Assembly (NCBI RefSeq): GCF_021129305.1
Contig: NZ_JAJOMB010000027.1
Location: 1-64,000 of the forward strand
DNA: 64,000 nucleotides
Source: Kineosporia babensis
GTDB taxonomy: Bacteria > Actinomycetota > Actinomycetes > Actinomycetales > Kineosporiaceae
Direction: 5' to 3'
The translations under genes were made by a program, and so were the position numbers. Below the pieces are notes generated by a model. The model searched no databases. It was given only the letters and a program-made list of their open reading frames with translations, and was not told where the DNA came from. This document shows, one piece after another, positions 1 to 8,541 of this stretch. Each line of letters starts with the position of its first letter. Position 1 is the stretch's first letter.

Positions 1-1
1 G

Positions 2-985
2 GAACGCCGCGTCGATCCGCAGATCGTGGTCGGCCTGCTCGTGGATCGAGGCGGGTTCCCTCTGGAGATCGGCTGTTTCGAAGGACTGACCGCTGAGACC
101 ACGACGATCCTGCCGATCATCCGGCAGTTCAAGGAACGCCACCACCTCGAGCGCATGGTCGTCGTCGCCGATGCCGGGATGCTCTCGGCCGGCAACCTGC
201 GGGAACTGGATGAGGCCGGGTTCGGGTTCATCGTGGGTTCCCGCACCACCAAGGCACCCATCGACCTGGCCTCCCACTTCCGCTGGCACGGAGACGCTTT
301 CACTGACGGGCAGGTCATCGACACGATCACCCCGAAGACCACCCGGACCATCGAGAACGACCCCGCCACCAAGGCCGAGCCCGTCTGGAACCGCGATGAG
401 CATCCCAGGTCCTGGCGGGCGGTCTGGGCCTTCAGCGCCCGACGCTCAGCCCGGGACGCCAAGACCCTCACCGCCCAGGAGAACCGCGCCCGGGCCGTCG
501 TCGATGGCGAGAAGACCGCGCGAACACCAAGGTTCGTGACCATCAAGGGTGACGCCACCGTCCTGGACGAGGCGGCCTTGGCCCGCGCCCGCCGCCTGGC
601 CGGGCTCAAAGGCTACGTCTCGAACATCCCCGCCACCCTGATGAGCGCCCGCGAAGTGATCTCCAGCTATCACGATCTGTGGCACGTTGAGCAGTCGTTC
701 CGGCTCTCCAAGACCGACCTCGCGGCCCGGCCGATGCACGTCCACACCCAGGACGCGATCGAAGCCCACCTCACCCTGGTCTTCAACGCCCTGGCCGTGG
801 TCCGCGAAACCCAGGCCCGCGCCGGCCTCGGCATCCGCTCCATCGTCCGCCAACTCCGGCCGCTGCGTTCGGCCACGATCGCGATCAACGGCACCAAGCA
901 GACCTTCCCGCCACAGATCAGCCCAGAACAGAAGGCCATTCTGGATGCGATCCGCCAGCCACGGACTCAGGCACTAAGCGATTGA
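2..985 (+). CDS. IS1634-type DDE transposase, 5' end outside window
   Basis: The reading frame is open to the left window edge, so the N-terminus is missing; about 327 residues are seen, against roughly 450-550 usual for the family. The segment starting DRGGFPLEIGCFEG followed by the VVADAGMLS block (second catalytic Asp) and the LWHVEQSFR block (catalytic Glu, YxxLWxVExxFRxxK type) is typical of IS1634/IS4-like transposases. The enzyme would cut and rejoin the ends of its own insertion sequence. The frame is intact to its TGA, so the copy may be functional. I could not identify the right terminal inverted repeat with confidence. The IS lies next to gene remnants, which fits a mobile, decaying border region. 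Confidence 0.85.
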   Translation, partial: ERRVDPQIVVGLLVDRGGFPLEIGCFEGLTAETTTILPIIRQFKERHHLERMVVVADAGMLSAGNLRELDEAGFGFIVGSRTTKAPIDLASHFRWHGDAFTDGQVIDTITPKTTRTIENDPATKAEPVWNRDEHPRSWRAVWAFSARRSARDAKTLTAQENRARAVVDGEKTARTPRFVTIKGDATVLDEAALARARRLAGLKGYVSNIPATLMSAREVISSYHDLWHVEQSFRLSKTDLAARPMHVHTQDAIEAHLTLVFNALAVVRETQARAGLGIRSIVRQLRPLRSATIAINGTKQTFPPQISPEQKAILDAIRQPRTQALSD

Positions 986-1276
986 CCAAACTCAGGACTG
1001 GTGGCGTCCGCAGGGTCGTAAACGCCTCCATCGGAATAGGTTCGCCGTCGTCCTCGAGCGCTGCCGACGGGCCCGTTTGCCGCCGTCGAAGATGATGATG
1101 TAGCTGATGCCCGAGCCGTCGGCCTCGGCACGTAACCAGCGAGCCAGGCGCCATCCTTCATCTCGTTCGGCCGCTGGCGGCCTCGGCCTCGGCGCCAACG
1201 CCTGGCCGCCGTGATCGCGGTTCGCGCACCGGTGCTCTGTCGTGTAGGCGAGGGCCAGTTTGCCTGGTGCTGCTGG
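986..1276. other. Gap between IS and MazG-like gene, possible gene remnant
   Basis: No intact gene. On the minus strand around 1060-1170 a short stretch reads like natural protein (ARWLRAEADGSGISYII, then FDGGKRA), but the frame breaks on both sides, so at most it is a decayed fragment. The right end of the insertion sequence should also lie in this stretch. Confidence 0.35.
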
Positions 1277-1639
1277 CTATACCTGGTCAAGAGCCATCTC
1301 GTTCGGGTGCTTGGCGTTCTCGCGCAGGGCTCGCTGGTATCCGTAGTCCAGGTACTGGAGCCAGTGGGCTGCCGGGGTGCTGTTGGGGCTGATGTGGTCG
1401 AGTGCGACGAACCCGGCCATGATCGCTGCGCAGAGTTCGTCCTGGACCTCGCCGAGTTCGGCGGTGACGTGCCCGTCGGATCCCCAGCCGCGGTAGCGCC
1501 GGTATAGCTCTCCTGCTTCCTCGCCGACCTTGGAGACCAGCAGGAGTTGCTGGATGTCGCTGGTGGTGGCGCGGCAGCGCCGTTCGTCCCTGAGCCTGAG
1601 GTGGTGGATCGGGTGGGCTCGTCTATCGACGGTGTCCAT
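1277..1639 (-). CDS. MazG-like nucleotide pyrophosphohydrolase family protein
   Basis: A 120-residue protein. The centre reads SKVGEEAGELYRRYRGW and, further on, ELGEVQDELCAA, the EExxE ... ExxD pattern that binds metal in the all-alpha NTP pyrophosphohydrolase (MazG/dUTPase) superfamily. Members hydrolyse non-canonical or excess NTPs. Here the second motif is ExxDE-like, so activity is plausible but not certain. The ATG at 1639 is preceded by an AAAGGGG ribosome-binding sequence at good spacing. Length fits the short MazG-like proteins common in actinomycetes. Neighbours are remnants (UDP-sugar dehydrogenase piece upstream, IS downstream), so it appears to be a stand-alone gene. Confidence 0.6.
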   Translation of the reverse strand: MDTVDRRAHPIHHLRLRDERRCRATTSDIQQLLLVSKVGEEAGELYRRYRGWGSDGHVTAELGEVQDELCAAIMAGFVALDHISPNSTPAAHWLQYLDYGYQRALRENAKHPNEMALDQV

Positions 1640-1707
1640 CGGAGTGTTCCCCTTTCGTGTGGGCGGGCGTGCTTACCGGCCGGGTGCGGTCGGCCGGTTC
1701 GGGCAGG

Positions 1708-2066
1708 TCAGAGCTGGCGGGTGGGTCGCTGGACGGGGCGGCCGAGTTGCCAGATCGTCCATCCAGCCTGCAGCCAGGGGGTTTCCTGGACGGCGGTGCG
1801 CACGTCGACGAGGACACGTCGGCGCACGATCGCGGCTCCGGCCGCGGGTAACTGCTCGTCGTGGGTGAAGGCCGGCCACTCGGTGGCTAGGACGACGAGG
1901 TTGGTGTACTTCATCGCTGAGAGGACATCGTCGGCGTAGGGCAGGTGCGGTGGGAGCACACGGCGGCCTCGACGCCGGTGGGGTCGTAGATGACCGGGGT
2001 CGCTTCGTGCTGGTGGAGGGCCTGGGCGAGGTTGAGGGCGGGGAGTCGCGCACGTCCGCAGGACAC
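1708..2066 (-). pseudogene. UDP-glucose/GDP-mannose dehydrogenase, C-terminal remnant
   Basis: Read on the minus strand, one frame gives PALNLAQALHQHEATPVIYD (the start of the UDPGDH C-terminal domain). A second frame continues with LPYADDVLSAMKYTNLVVLA then TEWPAFTH and ends WTIWQLGRP. These are consecutive parts of the third domain of UDP-sugar dehydrogenases, but they lie in different frames and the NAD-binding and catalytic domains are absent. The piece is therefore a frameshifted relic. It abuts the stop codon of the EACC1 gene almost exactly, which suggests that insertion of the neighbouring island truncated an older polysaccharide gene. Confidence 0.65.
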
Positions 2067-2069
2067 ACC

Positions 2070-2420
2070 CTAATCTCCTTGATTCGGCTCGGTCTCCGAG
2101 GACAGACGCAGCGCCTCACGTATGAGTTGCTCGGTGTCGGGCGTGTGGCTGCTGTTCACCTCGATGTCCCTCGTCGCCGTACGGATCCTGATCCTGACGT
2201 GCGAGGTGCGGCTGCGCAGCCAGACGGTGATGGACGTAGCCACCGCGGTGAGCACGACAGGAGAGAGGAAGAGTTCCAGGGTTTGGACGTCGGCTCCCAT
2301 CTGCTCGGACGGTCCTGGCAAGGTGCAGCGGGCAACGCGCACAGTGTCCAGGCGCTCCCTGGCGATCCAGTCGATGAAACTCGGTACAGCGTCGGCCTGG
2401 ACTTCGATGATGGCCTGCAC
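2070..2420 (-). CDS. EACC1 family protein (effector-associated constant component)
   Basis: 116 residues if started at the GTG at 2420, which has a strong GAAGGAG sequence six bases upstream; the frame stays open further upstream but that would run into the caspase gene. The centre (LELFLSPVVLTAVATS, then ITVWLRSRTSHVRIRIRTAT) combines one hydrophobic helix with a short basic beta-rich domain, the pattern of the small 'effector-associated constant component 1' proteins. These are known as partners of caspase, trypsin and other effectors in actinobacterial conflict systems. It starts 28 bp after the caspase-TPR stop, so the two are almost certainly co-transcribed. Its molecular role is not known; family assignment is by eye. 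Confidence 0.6.
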   Translation of the reverse strand: MQAIIEVQADAVPSFIDWIARERLDTVRVARCTLPGPSEQMGADVQTLELFLSPVVLTAVATSITVWLRSRTSHVRIRIRTATRDIEVNSSHTPDTEQLIREALRLSSETEPNQGD

Positions 2421-2448
2421 ACTGGCTCCTTCGTCGGCGCGGTTACGT

Positions 2449-3816
2449 TCAGAGACAAGGATCTTCGGGGGACGGCGAGTCTGGCGCCGAGGTGCTTGGG
2501 CCGGACCAGTACGTGGCATTATTCCGTGCAGCCGCAACGTCCGGGTGAGCGGCACCGAAGGCATCGGCGTACTCCTTGGCGAGTTCCGTGAACGCTTCGG
2601 CAGCGGCGGCGGCTCTTCCGGAAAGGCCGTGGAGACGGGCGATCTGCCAGCGAACGCCGAGCGCGTCAGGATGATGCCGGCCGAGTTTTCGCAGCCGGGA
2701 GTCGTAGAGCTGGTTCAGCACTTTGAGCGCCTCGTCCGTGTCGCCGGAGGAACCCAGCCAGTGGGCGAGGCCGTCCAGGACGGCAAGAGTGTTGTGGTCC
2801 TCGGTCCCGAAACGTTCGCTGTGGTCGTCCACGAGCGTGCGGTACATCTGGATTGCCAACCGGGTGTCGCCGGCCTGGCCGGTCGCGTGAGCCAGCGCTT
2901 CTCTCGCCATCAGGCTCACGGGCGTGGTTTCTCCCAGGGGCCTGGCGAAGTCGGCCACGAGTCGCTCGAGCAGAGCCCGGGCCGAGCCCCAGTCTCCGCG
3001 ATGGCCCCGGTCGAGCGCCTCACGAAGTCGTTGGGCGAGGAGACCACGTTGATCAAGGGTGTCCGGCGCCGGCGTGGTTGACCAGTTGTTGAGTGCCAGG
3101 GCGAGCAACTCGACGTTTCCTGAGCCCATGCGTTGTGGTTGCGGCAGACCCTGCCGGGCCATCCGCTGCTGTAGTTCGGTGAAGAGCGCGGCCAGCGTCA
3201 GGACCGTGGTGCCGTCCGGGATGCCTCGGCCGAGCAGTGAGAACAGGATGCCGGAGAAGGCGGTGAAGGTCTCACCCTGCGGTGCGAACGACGGTGAGTT
3301 GGCGGGGGCGGAAGTCAGGGTGATTGCACCGGCAATCTCGAGCTGGCCCAGCAGCGCCGAGGTTTCGTCGCTCATCGCGTCCAAGGCGCGTCCGGAGAAG
3401 CAGCAGTCCAGGATGACGATCCGGTTGCGCGCCGGGGAACGAGAGACGGTACGGCGTACGAGAGCGTAGGGGATCGCTGTCCAGTGCGGGTACTGGAGGT
3501 TCGTGGAGCGGATGGCCAGGTGGAGCGCACCCTGATCGTCGATCAACCCGTGGCCGGCGAAGTAGAGGAGGAACAGGTCCTGGCAGGCTGCCGTCTCCGC
3601 TTCCAAGGCCAGGCCGAAGGAGGAGACCGTGTCGATGTCGTCCAGAGTGGAGCAGTTGGGAGCGGGCAGGCAGCTGCCGTACGGCGAGATCAGGAGGCGT
3701 CTGAACTCCCGGATGTTCCTGGAAACGGCGGGAATGCTGCTCAGTCGAGGGTCGGTAAAGCTCGATGAACCCAGCAGAATGGCCCTGCTGTCCTGGGATA
3801 TCGGGAACCTGGTCAT
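2449..3816 (-). CDS. Caspase-like peptidase with C-terminal TPR repeats
   Basis: 455 residues. The N-terminal ~245 residues are a caspase/metacaspase-type C14 peptidase fold: catalytic His89 in YFAGHG and catalytic Cys139 in ILDCCFSG, after the expected hydrophobic strands. Residues ~255-440 carry TPR-like helical repeats with the GxxHPD spacing seen in signalling TPRs, likely a sensor or interaction surface. No signal peptide or membrane segment, so cytoplasmic. In actinobacteria such proteins act as proteolytic effectors of conflict or programmed-death systems; the adjacent EACC1 gene supports that. ATG at 3816 follows an AGAGGGG site. It is divergent from the SIS-GT20 operon. Activity is inferred from the intact dyad only. 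Confidence 0.85.
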   Translation of the reverse strand: MTRFPISQDSRAILLGSSSFTDPRLSSIPAVSRNIREFRRLLISPYGSCLPAPNCSTLDDIDTVSSFGLALEAETAACQDLFLLYFAGHGLIDDQGALHLAIRSTNLQYPHWTAIPYALVRRTVSRSPARNRIVILDCCFSGRALDAMSDETSALLGQLEIAGAITLTSAPANSPSFAPQGETFTAFSGILFSLLGRGIPDGTTVLTLAALFTELQQRMARQGLPQPQRMGSGNVELLALALNNWSTTPAPDTLDQRGLLAQRLREALDRGHRGDWGSARALLERLVADFARPLGETTPVSLMAREALAHATGQAGDTRLAIQMYRTLVDDHSERFGTEDHNTLAVLDGLAHWLGSSGDTDEALKVLNQLYDSRLRKLGRHHPDALGVRWQIARLHGLSGRAAAAAEAFTELAKEYADAFGAAHPDVAAARNNATYWSGPSTSAPDSPSPEDPCL

Positions 3817-3971
3817 GCCGTGCCCCTCTTATGTCCTCACGTTCGGAACGCTGGCAGCGGTGTCGTCCGGGCGGTATGGCTTCATGAGTATTCTGCACCC
3901 TCGCCGATGAGTTACTCGCGGGTCTATACTGCGAGACGGGCCGTCGGATTTCGGGCCGGGGAGGTCTCAGG
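3817..3971. promoter_or_regulatory. Divergent promoter region, caspase / SIS-GT20
   Basis: A 155-bp divergent region. A good -10 box (TATACT at 3925-3930) faces the SIS gene, about 42 bp ahead of its start; no convincing -35 is seen. The ribosome-binding site of the SIS gene (GGGGAGG) lies at 3957-3963. No operator-like repeat is evident. Confidence 0.4.
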
Positions 3972-4589
3972 GTGGCCATTGATCATGGCAGTTCCGAAGA
4001 TGGCCTGGATGGCACCGCACCACGCCACGGGTTCGGCGTTCTTGAGCGGACGGTCGAAGCCTGCCGCCAGGTCGACCGGCAGCAAATGCGGCGGGCGGTC
4101 GATCTGCTTCATGCGGTCAATGAGAGCGGCGGTCGTATCTATCTCATGGGTAATGGTGGAAGTGCAACCACAGCAGCACATTTCGCCTGCGACCTGACCC
4201 GGATGCCGTATTCCCTGCCGCGTACCTGGCGGCGTTTCCGGGCTGCTGCTCTGACGGACAGTCTGGGTCTGCTGACAGCCTGGTCCAACGATGCTGACTA
4301 TACGGAGGCCCTGGCTCTGCAGATCAAGGCTCTTCTGGATCCTGTGGATCTTGTTGTTGCCATCAGTGTGAGCGGAAATTCCGCGAACATCGTCGCCGGA
4401 CTGCGAGCTGCCCGGGATATGGGTTGCGCCAGAATTGGTCTCTTGGGTGTGGACGGAGGGCAAGCGCGAGAACTGGTCGACGTCGCCATCCTGGTGAATT
4501 CGCCCGACTACGGCGTGGTGGAGACCGTCCACCTGGGAATTGCCCACGACCTGGCATTCGGAGCTGTTCAGAAGTCGTCCGCGGCGTGA
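3972..4589 (+). CDS. SIS-domain sugar-phosphate isomerase, GmhA-like
   Basis: 205 residues. A single SIS domain: GNGGSATTAAHFACDL near residue 60 (sugar-phosphate loop with the His seen in GmhA) and SVSGNSANIVAGLRAAR near residue 135. This arrangement is that of sedoheptulose-7-phosphate isomerase (GmhA) and its relatives, which interconvert ketose and aldose phosphates. GTG start at 3972 with GGGGAGG eight bases upstream. The stop overlaps the next gene by four bases (GTGA), so it is translated with the GT20 enzyme. Its substrate could be a heptulose phosphate or another ketose phosphate; neighbours (glucokinase, glucose-6-P dehydrogenase) point to sugar phosphates generally. Confidence 0.8.
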   Translation: MAIDHGSSEDGLDGTAPRHGFGVLERTVEACRQVDRQQMRRAVDLLHAVNESGGRIYLMGNGGSATTAAHFACDLTRMPYSLPRTWRRFRAAALTDSLGLLTAWSNDADYTEALALQIKALLDPVDLVVAISVSGNSANIVAGLRAARDMGCARIGLLGVDGGQARELVDVAILVNSPDYGVVETVHLGIAHDLAFGAVQKSSAA

Positions 4590-6037
4590 GGGGACCGCAG
4601 CCGGACAGCTTCGTTCTGGTCTCCGACCGAGGGCCGGTGACCATGAGCGCAGACGGCCGCCAGGCCCAGGAAAGGCCGGGCAGCGTCACCGCTCTTCTGC
4701 GGGAAGGACTGCAGGAGGGAGCCCTGCCGGCGCTCTGGCTGGCACCGACCACGAACCCTGCCGACCTGCGATCGGCCGACCTGAACCTGATCGACCTGGG
4801 GATGGGGCGCTTCGTACCGGTCATGCAGGACCCTGATGTCTACGACGGCTACTACAACGAGTTCGGCGCCCGCTTCGCCTGGCCTCTGCTGCACGGCCTG
4901 TTCCAGAGTGAGCATTTCACCTACCGACCGGAGCTCAGCACCGCTCGTGATCACAACACCGAAGTGCAGCGAGCGATCACCTCAGCAGTGACGAGCGCGG
5001 CCGGTTCGGTGCGCACCCCGGTGATCTTCCACGACTACCAGTTCCTCGCCGCCCCGGCCTTGTTGCGTGGATGGTCAGGCCCGGTCGGATTCTTCCTCCA
5101 TACGCCATGGGTCCGGACTTCGCCCAGGGACGACCCTGCGGGCGAAGTGAGGAGCCTGCTCACCGGAGTACTGGGTGCGGATCTGATCTGGTTCCAGAGC
5201 CGACGCTGGGCAGAGGAGTTCCTGAGGACCTGCGAGGATCTCTGCTCCGTGCAGGTTCACCATCGCTCTGGCCGGATCCGCCATGCGTGGGGAACGACGT
5301 GGGTTCGGGTCCTGCCGGTTCCTCTGGGGGCCAGGCGCCTGACCCGACTGGCACACGCCGACACGACACGGCAATGGCAGGCGAGTCTTCGGCATCAGGT
5401 GGCGGGCCGGCGCGTGATCTGCCGGGTCGACCGGGCAGACCCCGCGAAGAACCTCATCCGCGGATTCGAGGCATTCGAGGCTCTCCTCGACCAGCATCCG
5501 GATCTTCGTTCCGACGTCTGCTTCCTGGCCTGCCTGGTCCCATCGCGAACTTCTGTTCCCGAGTACGCCCGCTACCTGGACCAGGTCCAGGCCGTTCTGG
5601 ACCGCACGGCGACGAAGTACCCGGGCAGCGTGATGGTGCACTTCGGGCAGGATGCCCATCGCGCCGTGGCTGCGCTCACGCTCTACGACGTCCTACTGGT
5701 CAATGCTGTGAACGATGGGATGAACCTGGTGGCGCGGGAGGGGGCCCTGCTCAACGCGCAGGCTGGAGTTTTGGTGCTGTCAGACCGGACCGGCAGCGCG
5801 GACCTTCTCCAGCGACACTGCGTTCGGCTCCGAGACCCCTCGGACGTCGGCCAGACCGTCTCAGCTTTGTATCGGGCTCTCCGGATGCCCGAGCAGGAGC
5901 GGGAGCACCGAGCCGCCGGACTTGCGGCAGCCACGGACATCTACAGTCCAGGAGAGTGGCTGACCCGTCAGCTCACGGATCTACGGCGGCTGGCCGAAGG
6001 CCAGGAACCCGAGAGCTTCTGGCCGCCGGATGCCTGA
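4586..6037 (+). CDS. GT20 glycosyltransferase (trehalose-6-phosphate synthase-like)
   Basis: 483 residues from the GTG at 4586, which overlaps the SIS stop codon; this start keeps the family N-terminal strand FVLVSDRGPV that later starts (4637, 4643) would lose. Motifs: VIFHDYQFLAAP (donor/acceptor HDYHL box), GFFLHTPW (HTPFP box), RADPAKNLIRGFEAF (nucleotide phosphate-binding Arg/Lys) and NDGMNLVAREGALL (ribose-binding acidic box). The set is that of OtsA-type retaining transferases, which join a nucleotide sugar to a sugar phosphate; pseudo-glycosyltransferases such as ValL share the fold. HDYQ instead of HDYH, and no adjacent OtsB phosphatase, suggest a product other than trehalose. It ends 8 bp from the convergent STAND gene. 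Confidence 0.8.
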   Translation: MRGPQPDSFVLVSDRGPVTMSADGRQAQERPGSVTALLREGLQEGALPALWLAPTTNPADLRSADLNLIDLGMGRFVPVMQDPDVYDGYYNEFGARFAWPLLHGLFQSEHFTYRPELSTARDHNTEVQRAITSAVTSAAGSVRTPVIFHDYQFLAAPALLRGWSGPVGFFLHTPWVRTSPRDDPAGEVRSLLTGVLGADLIWFQSRRWAEEFLRTCEDLCSVQVHHRSGRIRHAWGTTWVRVLPVPLGARRLTRLAHADTTRQWQASLRHQVAGRRVICRVDRADPAKNLIRGFEAFEALLDQHPDLRSDVCFLACLVPSRTSVPEYARYLDQVQAVLDRTATKYPGSVMVHFGQDAHRAVAALTLYDVLLVNAVNDGMNLVAREGALLNAQAGVLVLSDRTGSADLLQRHCVRLRDPSDVGQTVSALYRALRMPEQEREHRAAGLAAATDIYSPGEWLTRQLTDLRRLAEGQEPESFWPPDA

Positions 6038-6045
6038 CAACTCGT

Positions 6046-8466
6046 CTACCTGAGTGGTTGCCCCCGACCGGCGGAGGCAAGCAGTTCGCGTGCGTCCGTG
6101 ACGCGCTGGTCGCCGAGACGTTCGAAGGTCGCCACTGCGAGTTCGAGCCATTCGACGCTGGTCTGCACCAGCCCCAGTCGCAGCAGCGAAGTACCCAGGC
6201 CAAGGGCCGTGACGCCCTGCCCGGACCGGTCACTGATGCGGCGCTGGATGTCCATGGCCCTGACCAGGGTGGTGACTGCCTCGCGATACCTTTCCTGATC
6301 CAACTGGAGCAGCCCGATGTGGGACAGGCACTTGCCGACACCGAAGTCGTCGCCGATCTCGGACTGGATCCGCAGAGCCTCTTCCCAGGACTCCAGAGCT
6401 CTGACCTGGTCATCGAGTGCCCGGTAGGTGTTTCCGATCGAGTTCAGGTCGATCGCCTGGTTCCACTGGTCGTCCACCTCGATGTGGATTTTGAGCGCTC
6501 TCTTCGAGTAGCGAAGAGCGAGTTCGTACTCACCTTTACGACGGTAGGCATTGGCCAGGTTGTTCAGCGAGGTACCTTCACCGTACCGGTCGCCGGTGCG
6601 ACGGCGGAGTTCCAGCGCCTCACGCCAGCACTCGATCGCTCTGTCGTAGTCCTTCAGTTCGCGGTAGGCATTGCCCAGACTGTTCAGTGTCCAGCCCTGA
6701 CCGGGTACGTCCTGGGACGATCGGGCGCTGGTCAGGCCCAGGTCGTGAGAAGCGATCCAGTCGTCCAGAAGCCGGTTCAGGCTGAAGTAGCTCCACAGGA
6801 CGACCGGGATCTGCCAGGCGACGTCGTGCTTGCCGTGAAGGTGGGCGTACTGGGTGGCCTGGAGCAGATGGCTGCGCTCGGTGTGGCAGAAGATCAGAGC
6901 CGAGGCCGCGTCCTCGAAGTCGGGGACCACGACCTGCGCTGACGGTTCCTGGATATCGATCTTGCGTCGTTGGGGCATGAGTGAACGATTGGCGGCATCA
7001 GCGGCATGCAGGTACCAGGCCAGACAGCGAGCAAGCGCCTCCTGCCGTTCGCTGTCGCTCTCCTCGTCCTGAGCCCGTTCTGCGGCGTAGTAGCGGACCA
7101 GGTCGTGGAAGCGAAACCGGTTGCTGGGAAGACGTTCCAGGAGATTGAGCTCGGCCAGGGCGTTGAGGTGGCGCCGGGCCTCACCCGGTGTCACACCGCC
7201 GAGGGCGGCTGCCGCGTTGATCGGGAACTCACCACTGAAATGAAGACCAAGACGCCGGAAGAGCCGTGCAGTGTCGTCCGGTAGAGCCTTGTACGACCAC
7301 GAGAATGTCGTGCGCAGGCCCATGTCGTCGTCCTCGGAGTGGAGCAGGTCCAGACGGTCTCGCTCGTCCGCCAGTTCGGTGACCAGTTCCCGCAGCGAGA
7401 GATCGGGCTCGGTGGAGGCTCGCTGGCCGGCAATCTGCAGTGCCAGAGGTAGATACCCGCACTGGAAGATGATCTCCTCGGCCATCCGGGGCTCGGCGTT
7501 TACCCGCGAGCTACCGACCAGCCTGATCAGCAGAGCCAGCGCGGCCTCCATGTCCAGCAGCTTCAGAACGATCCGGGTGGCTCCGTCCTTGGCCACCAGC
7601 CCGGTCAGGTTGTTGCGGCTGGTGACGACCACGAAGCTGGACGAGGAACCGGGCAGGAGCGGTCGGACCTGGTAGGAGTTCCGGGCGTTGTCCAGAACAA
7701 CGAGCATGCGACGTCCGTCCAGCAGCGACCGGTACAAGGCCGCCTTCGCGTCGAGCTCCCGGGGGATGCGCCCGGCCTCGACACCCATGGACCGGAGAAA
7801 CTCGTCCAGGACCTCGCCGGGCAGGATCGCCTTGCCCGGACCGAATCCTCGAAGGTTGACGTACAGGCTTCCGTCGGGGAAGTGCTCACGCGCGCGGTGC
7901 GCCCACTGCAGGGCTAGGGCGGTCTTCCCGACGCCGGCTGCTCCCGCGAGTGCGCAGATGGCCACGACTGAAGGAGCGGCACCGGCGAGGTAGTCGGTCA
8001 GGGCGTGGTCGAGTCGTTCGAGTTCGGCCACCCGACCGACGAAGTTGGCTGATTGGATGGGCATTTGCTGGGGCACCGGCAGTGCTGCGGACAGCTGTGA
8101 TGTCCGCCCGGTGGGCAGCACTCCGGTGGGAGGGGCGGCTACCTCGCCGTAGGCGAAGGGGCCCTGGTCATTGGCCGCGGTCGAGAGGTCGGTCTGCACC
8201 AGCACCCAGAGGCCGTTCAGTCTTTCTCCGAAGGCTGGATTCTGGGCGACAGCGACTTCGAGCGCGTTCCTGACGACTCTCACACCGGAGTGGCCGGACG
8301 CCCTGGTGGGCAGCGGAAAAGCATTCTGGTCAGGATCTTTTGGCTGCAGTTCGTCCTCGACCAGTTCGATCAGACGATGCCACGAGGACTGGACTCCCGA
8401 TTGTGGGCGGTCCACACTGTTTGCAACTAATGCCGAAGCAATCTGTTCAAGATTTTCGTCCGGCAC
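6046..8466 (-). CDS. STAND ATPase: N-terminal domain, NB-ARC, TPR repeats
   Basis: About 806 residues. The first ~110 residues form a helical domain resembling adaptor/effector-associated domains; then NB-ARC with P-loop GAAGVGKT (~175-182), Walker B RMLVVLD (~253-259) and the VVTSRN sensor; a winged-helix segment; and from ~590 to ~790 a run of five or six TPRs of the AYRxxGEYxxALxY type. Architecture matches AfsR/GutR-like and NLR-like STAND switches, but no SARP DNA-binding domain is present, so a signalling or conflict role is more likely than direct transcription control. GTG at 8466 has GGGGG seven bases upstream; a TTG at 8469 is the alternative. Divergent from the zwf-like gene and convergent with GT20. 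Confidence 0.85.
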   Translation of the reverse strand: MPDENLEQIASALVANSVDRPQSGVQSSWHRLIELVEDELQPKDPDQNAFPLPTRASGHSGVRVVRNALEVAVAQNPAFGERLNGLWVLVQTDLSTAANDQGPFAYGEVAAPPTGVLPTGRTSQLSAALPVPQQMPIQSANFVGRVAELERLDHALTDYLAGAAPSVVAICALAGAAGVGKTALALQWAHRAREHFPDGSLYVNLRGFGPGKAILPGEVLDEFLRSMGVEAGRIPRELDAKAALYRSLLDGRRMLVVLDNARNSYQVRPLLPGSSSSFVVVTSRNNLTGLVAKDGATRIVLKLLDMEAALALLIRLVGSSRVNAEPRMAEEIIFQCGYLPLALQIAGQRASTEPDLSLRELVTELADERDRLDLLHSEDDDMGLRTTFSWSYKALPDDTARLFRRLGLHFSGEFPINAAAALGGVTPGEARRHLNALAELNLLERLPSNRFRFHDLVRYYAAERAQDEESDSERQEALARCLAWYLHAADAANRSLMPQRRKIDIQEPSAQVVVPDFEDAASALIFCHTERSHLLQATQYAHLHGKHDVAWQIPVVLWSYFSLNRLLDDWIASHDLGLTSARSSQDVPGQGWTLNSLGNAYRELKDYDRAIECWREALELRRRTGDRYGEGTSLNNLANAYRRKGEYELALRYSKRALKIHIEVDDQWNQAIDLNSIGNTYRALDDQVRALESWEEALRIQSEIGDDFGVGKCLSHIGLLQLDQERYREAVTTLVRAMDIQRRISDRSGQGVTALGLGTSLLRLGLVQTSVEWLELAVATFERLGDQRVTDARELLASAGRGQPLR

Positions 8467-8541
8467 CAATGAACCCCCTTTCGCAGCGAGAACTGGCTAC
8501 CATCCAGCGTAACCCGGGCCCAGAGGCATTGCGAGGTTCCA

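Noticed and set aside
5071-6942. 623-codon plus-strand frame across GT20 and STAND
   Set aside because: It crosses two recognised genes out of frame and has no domain-like sequence.
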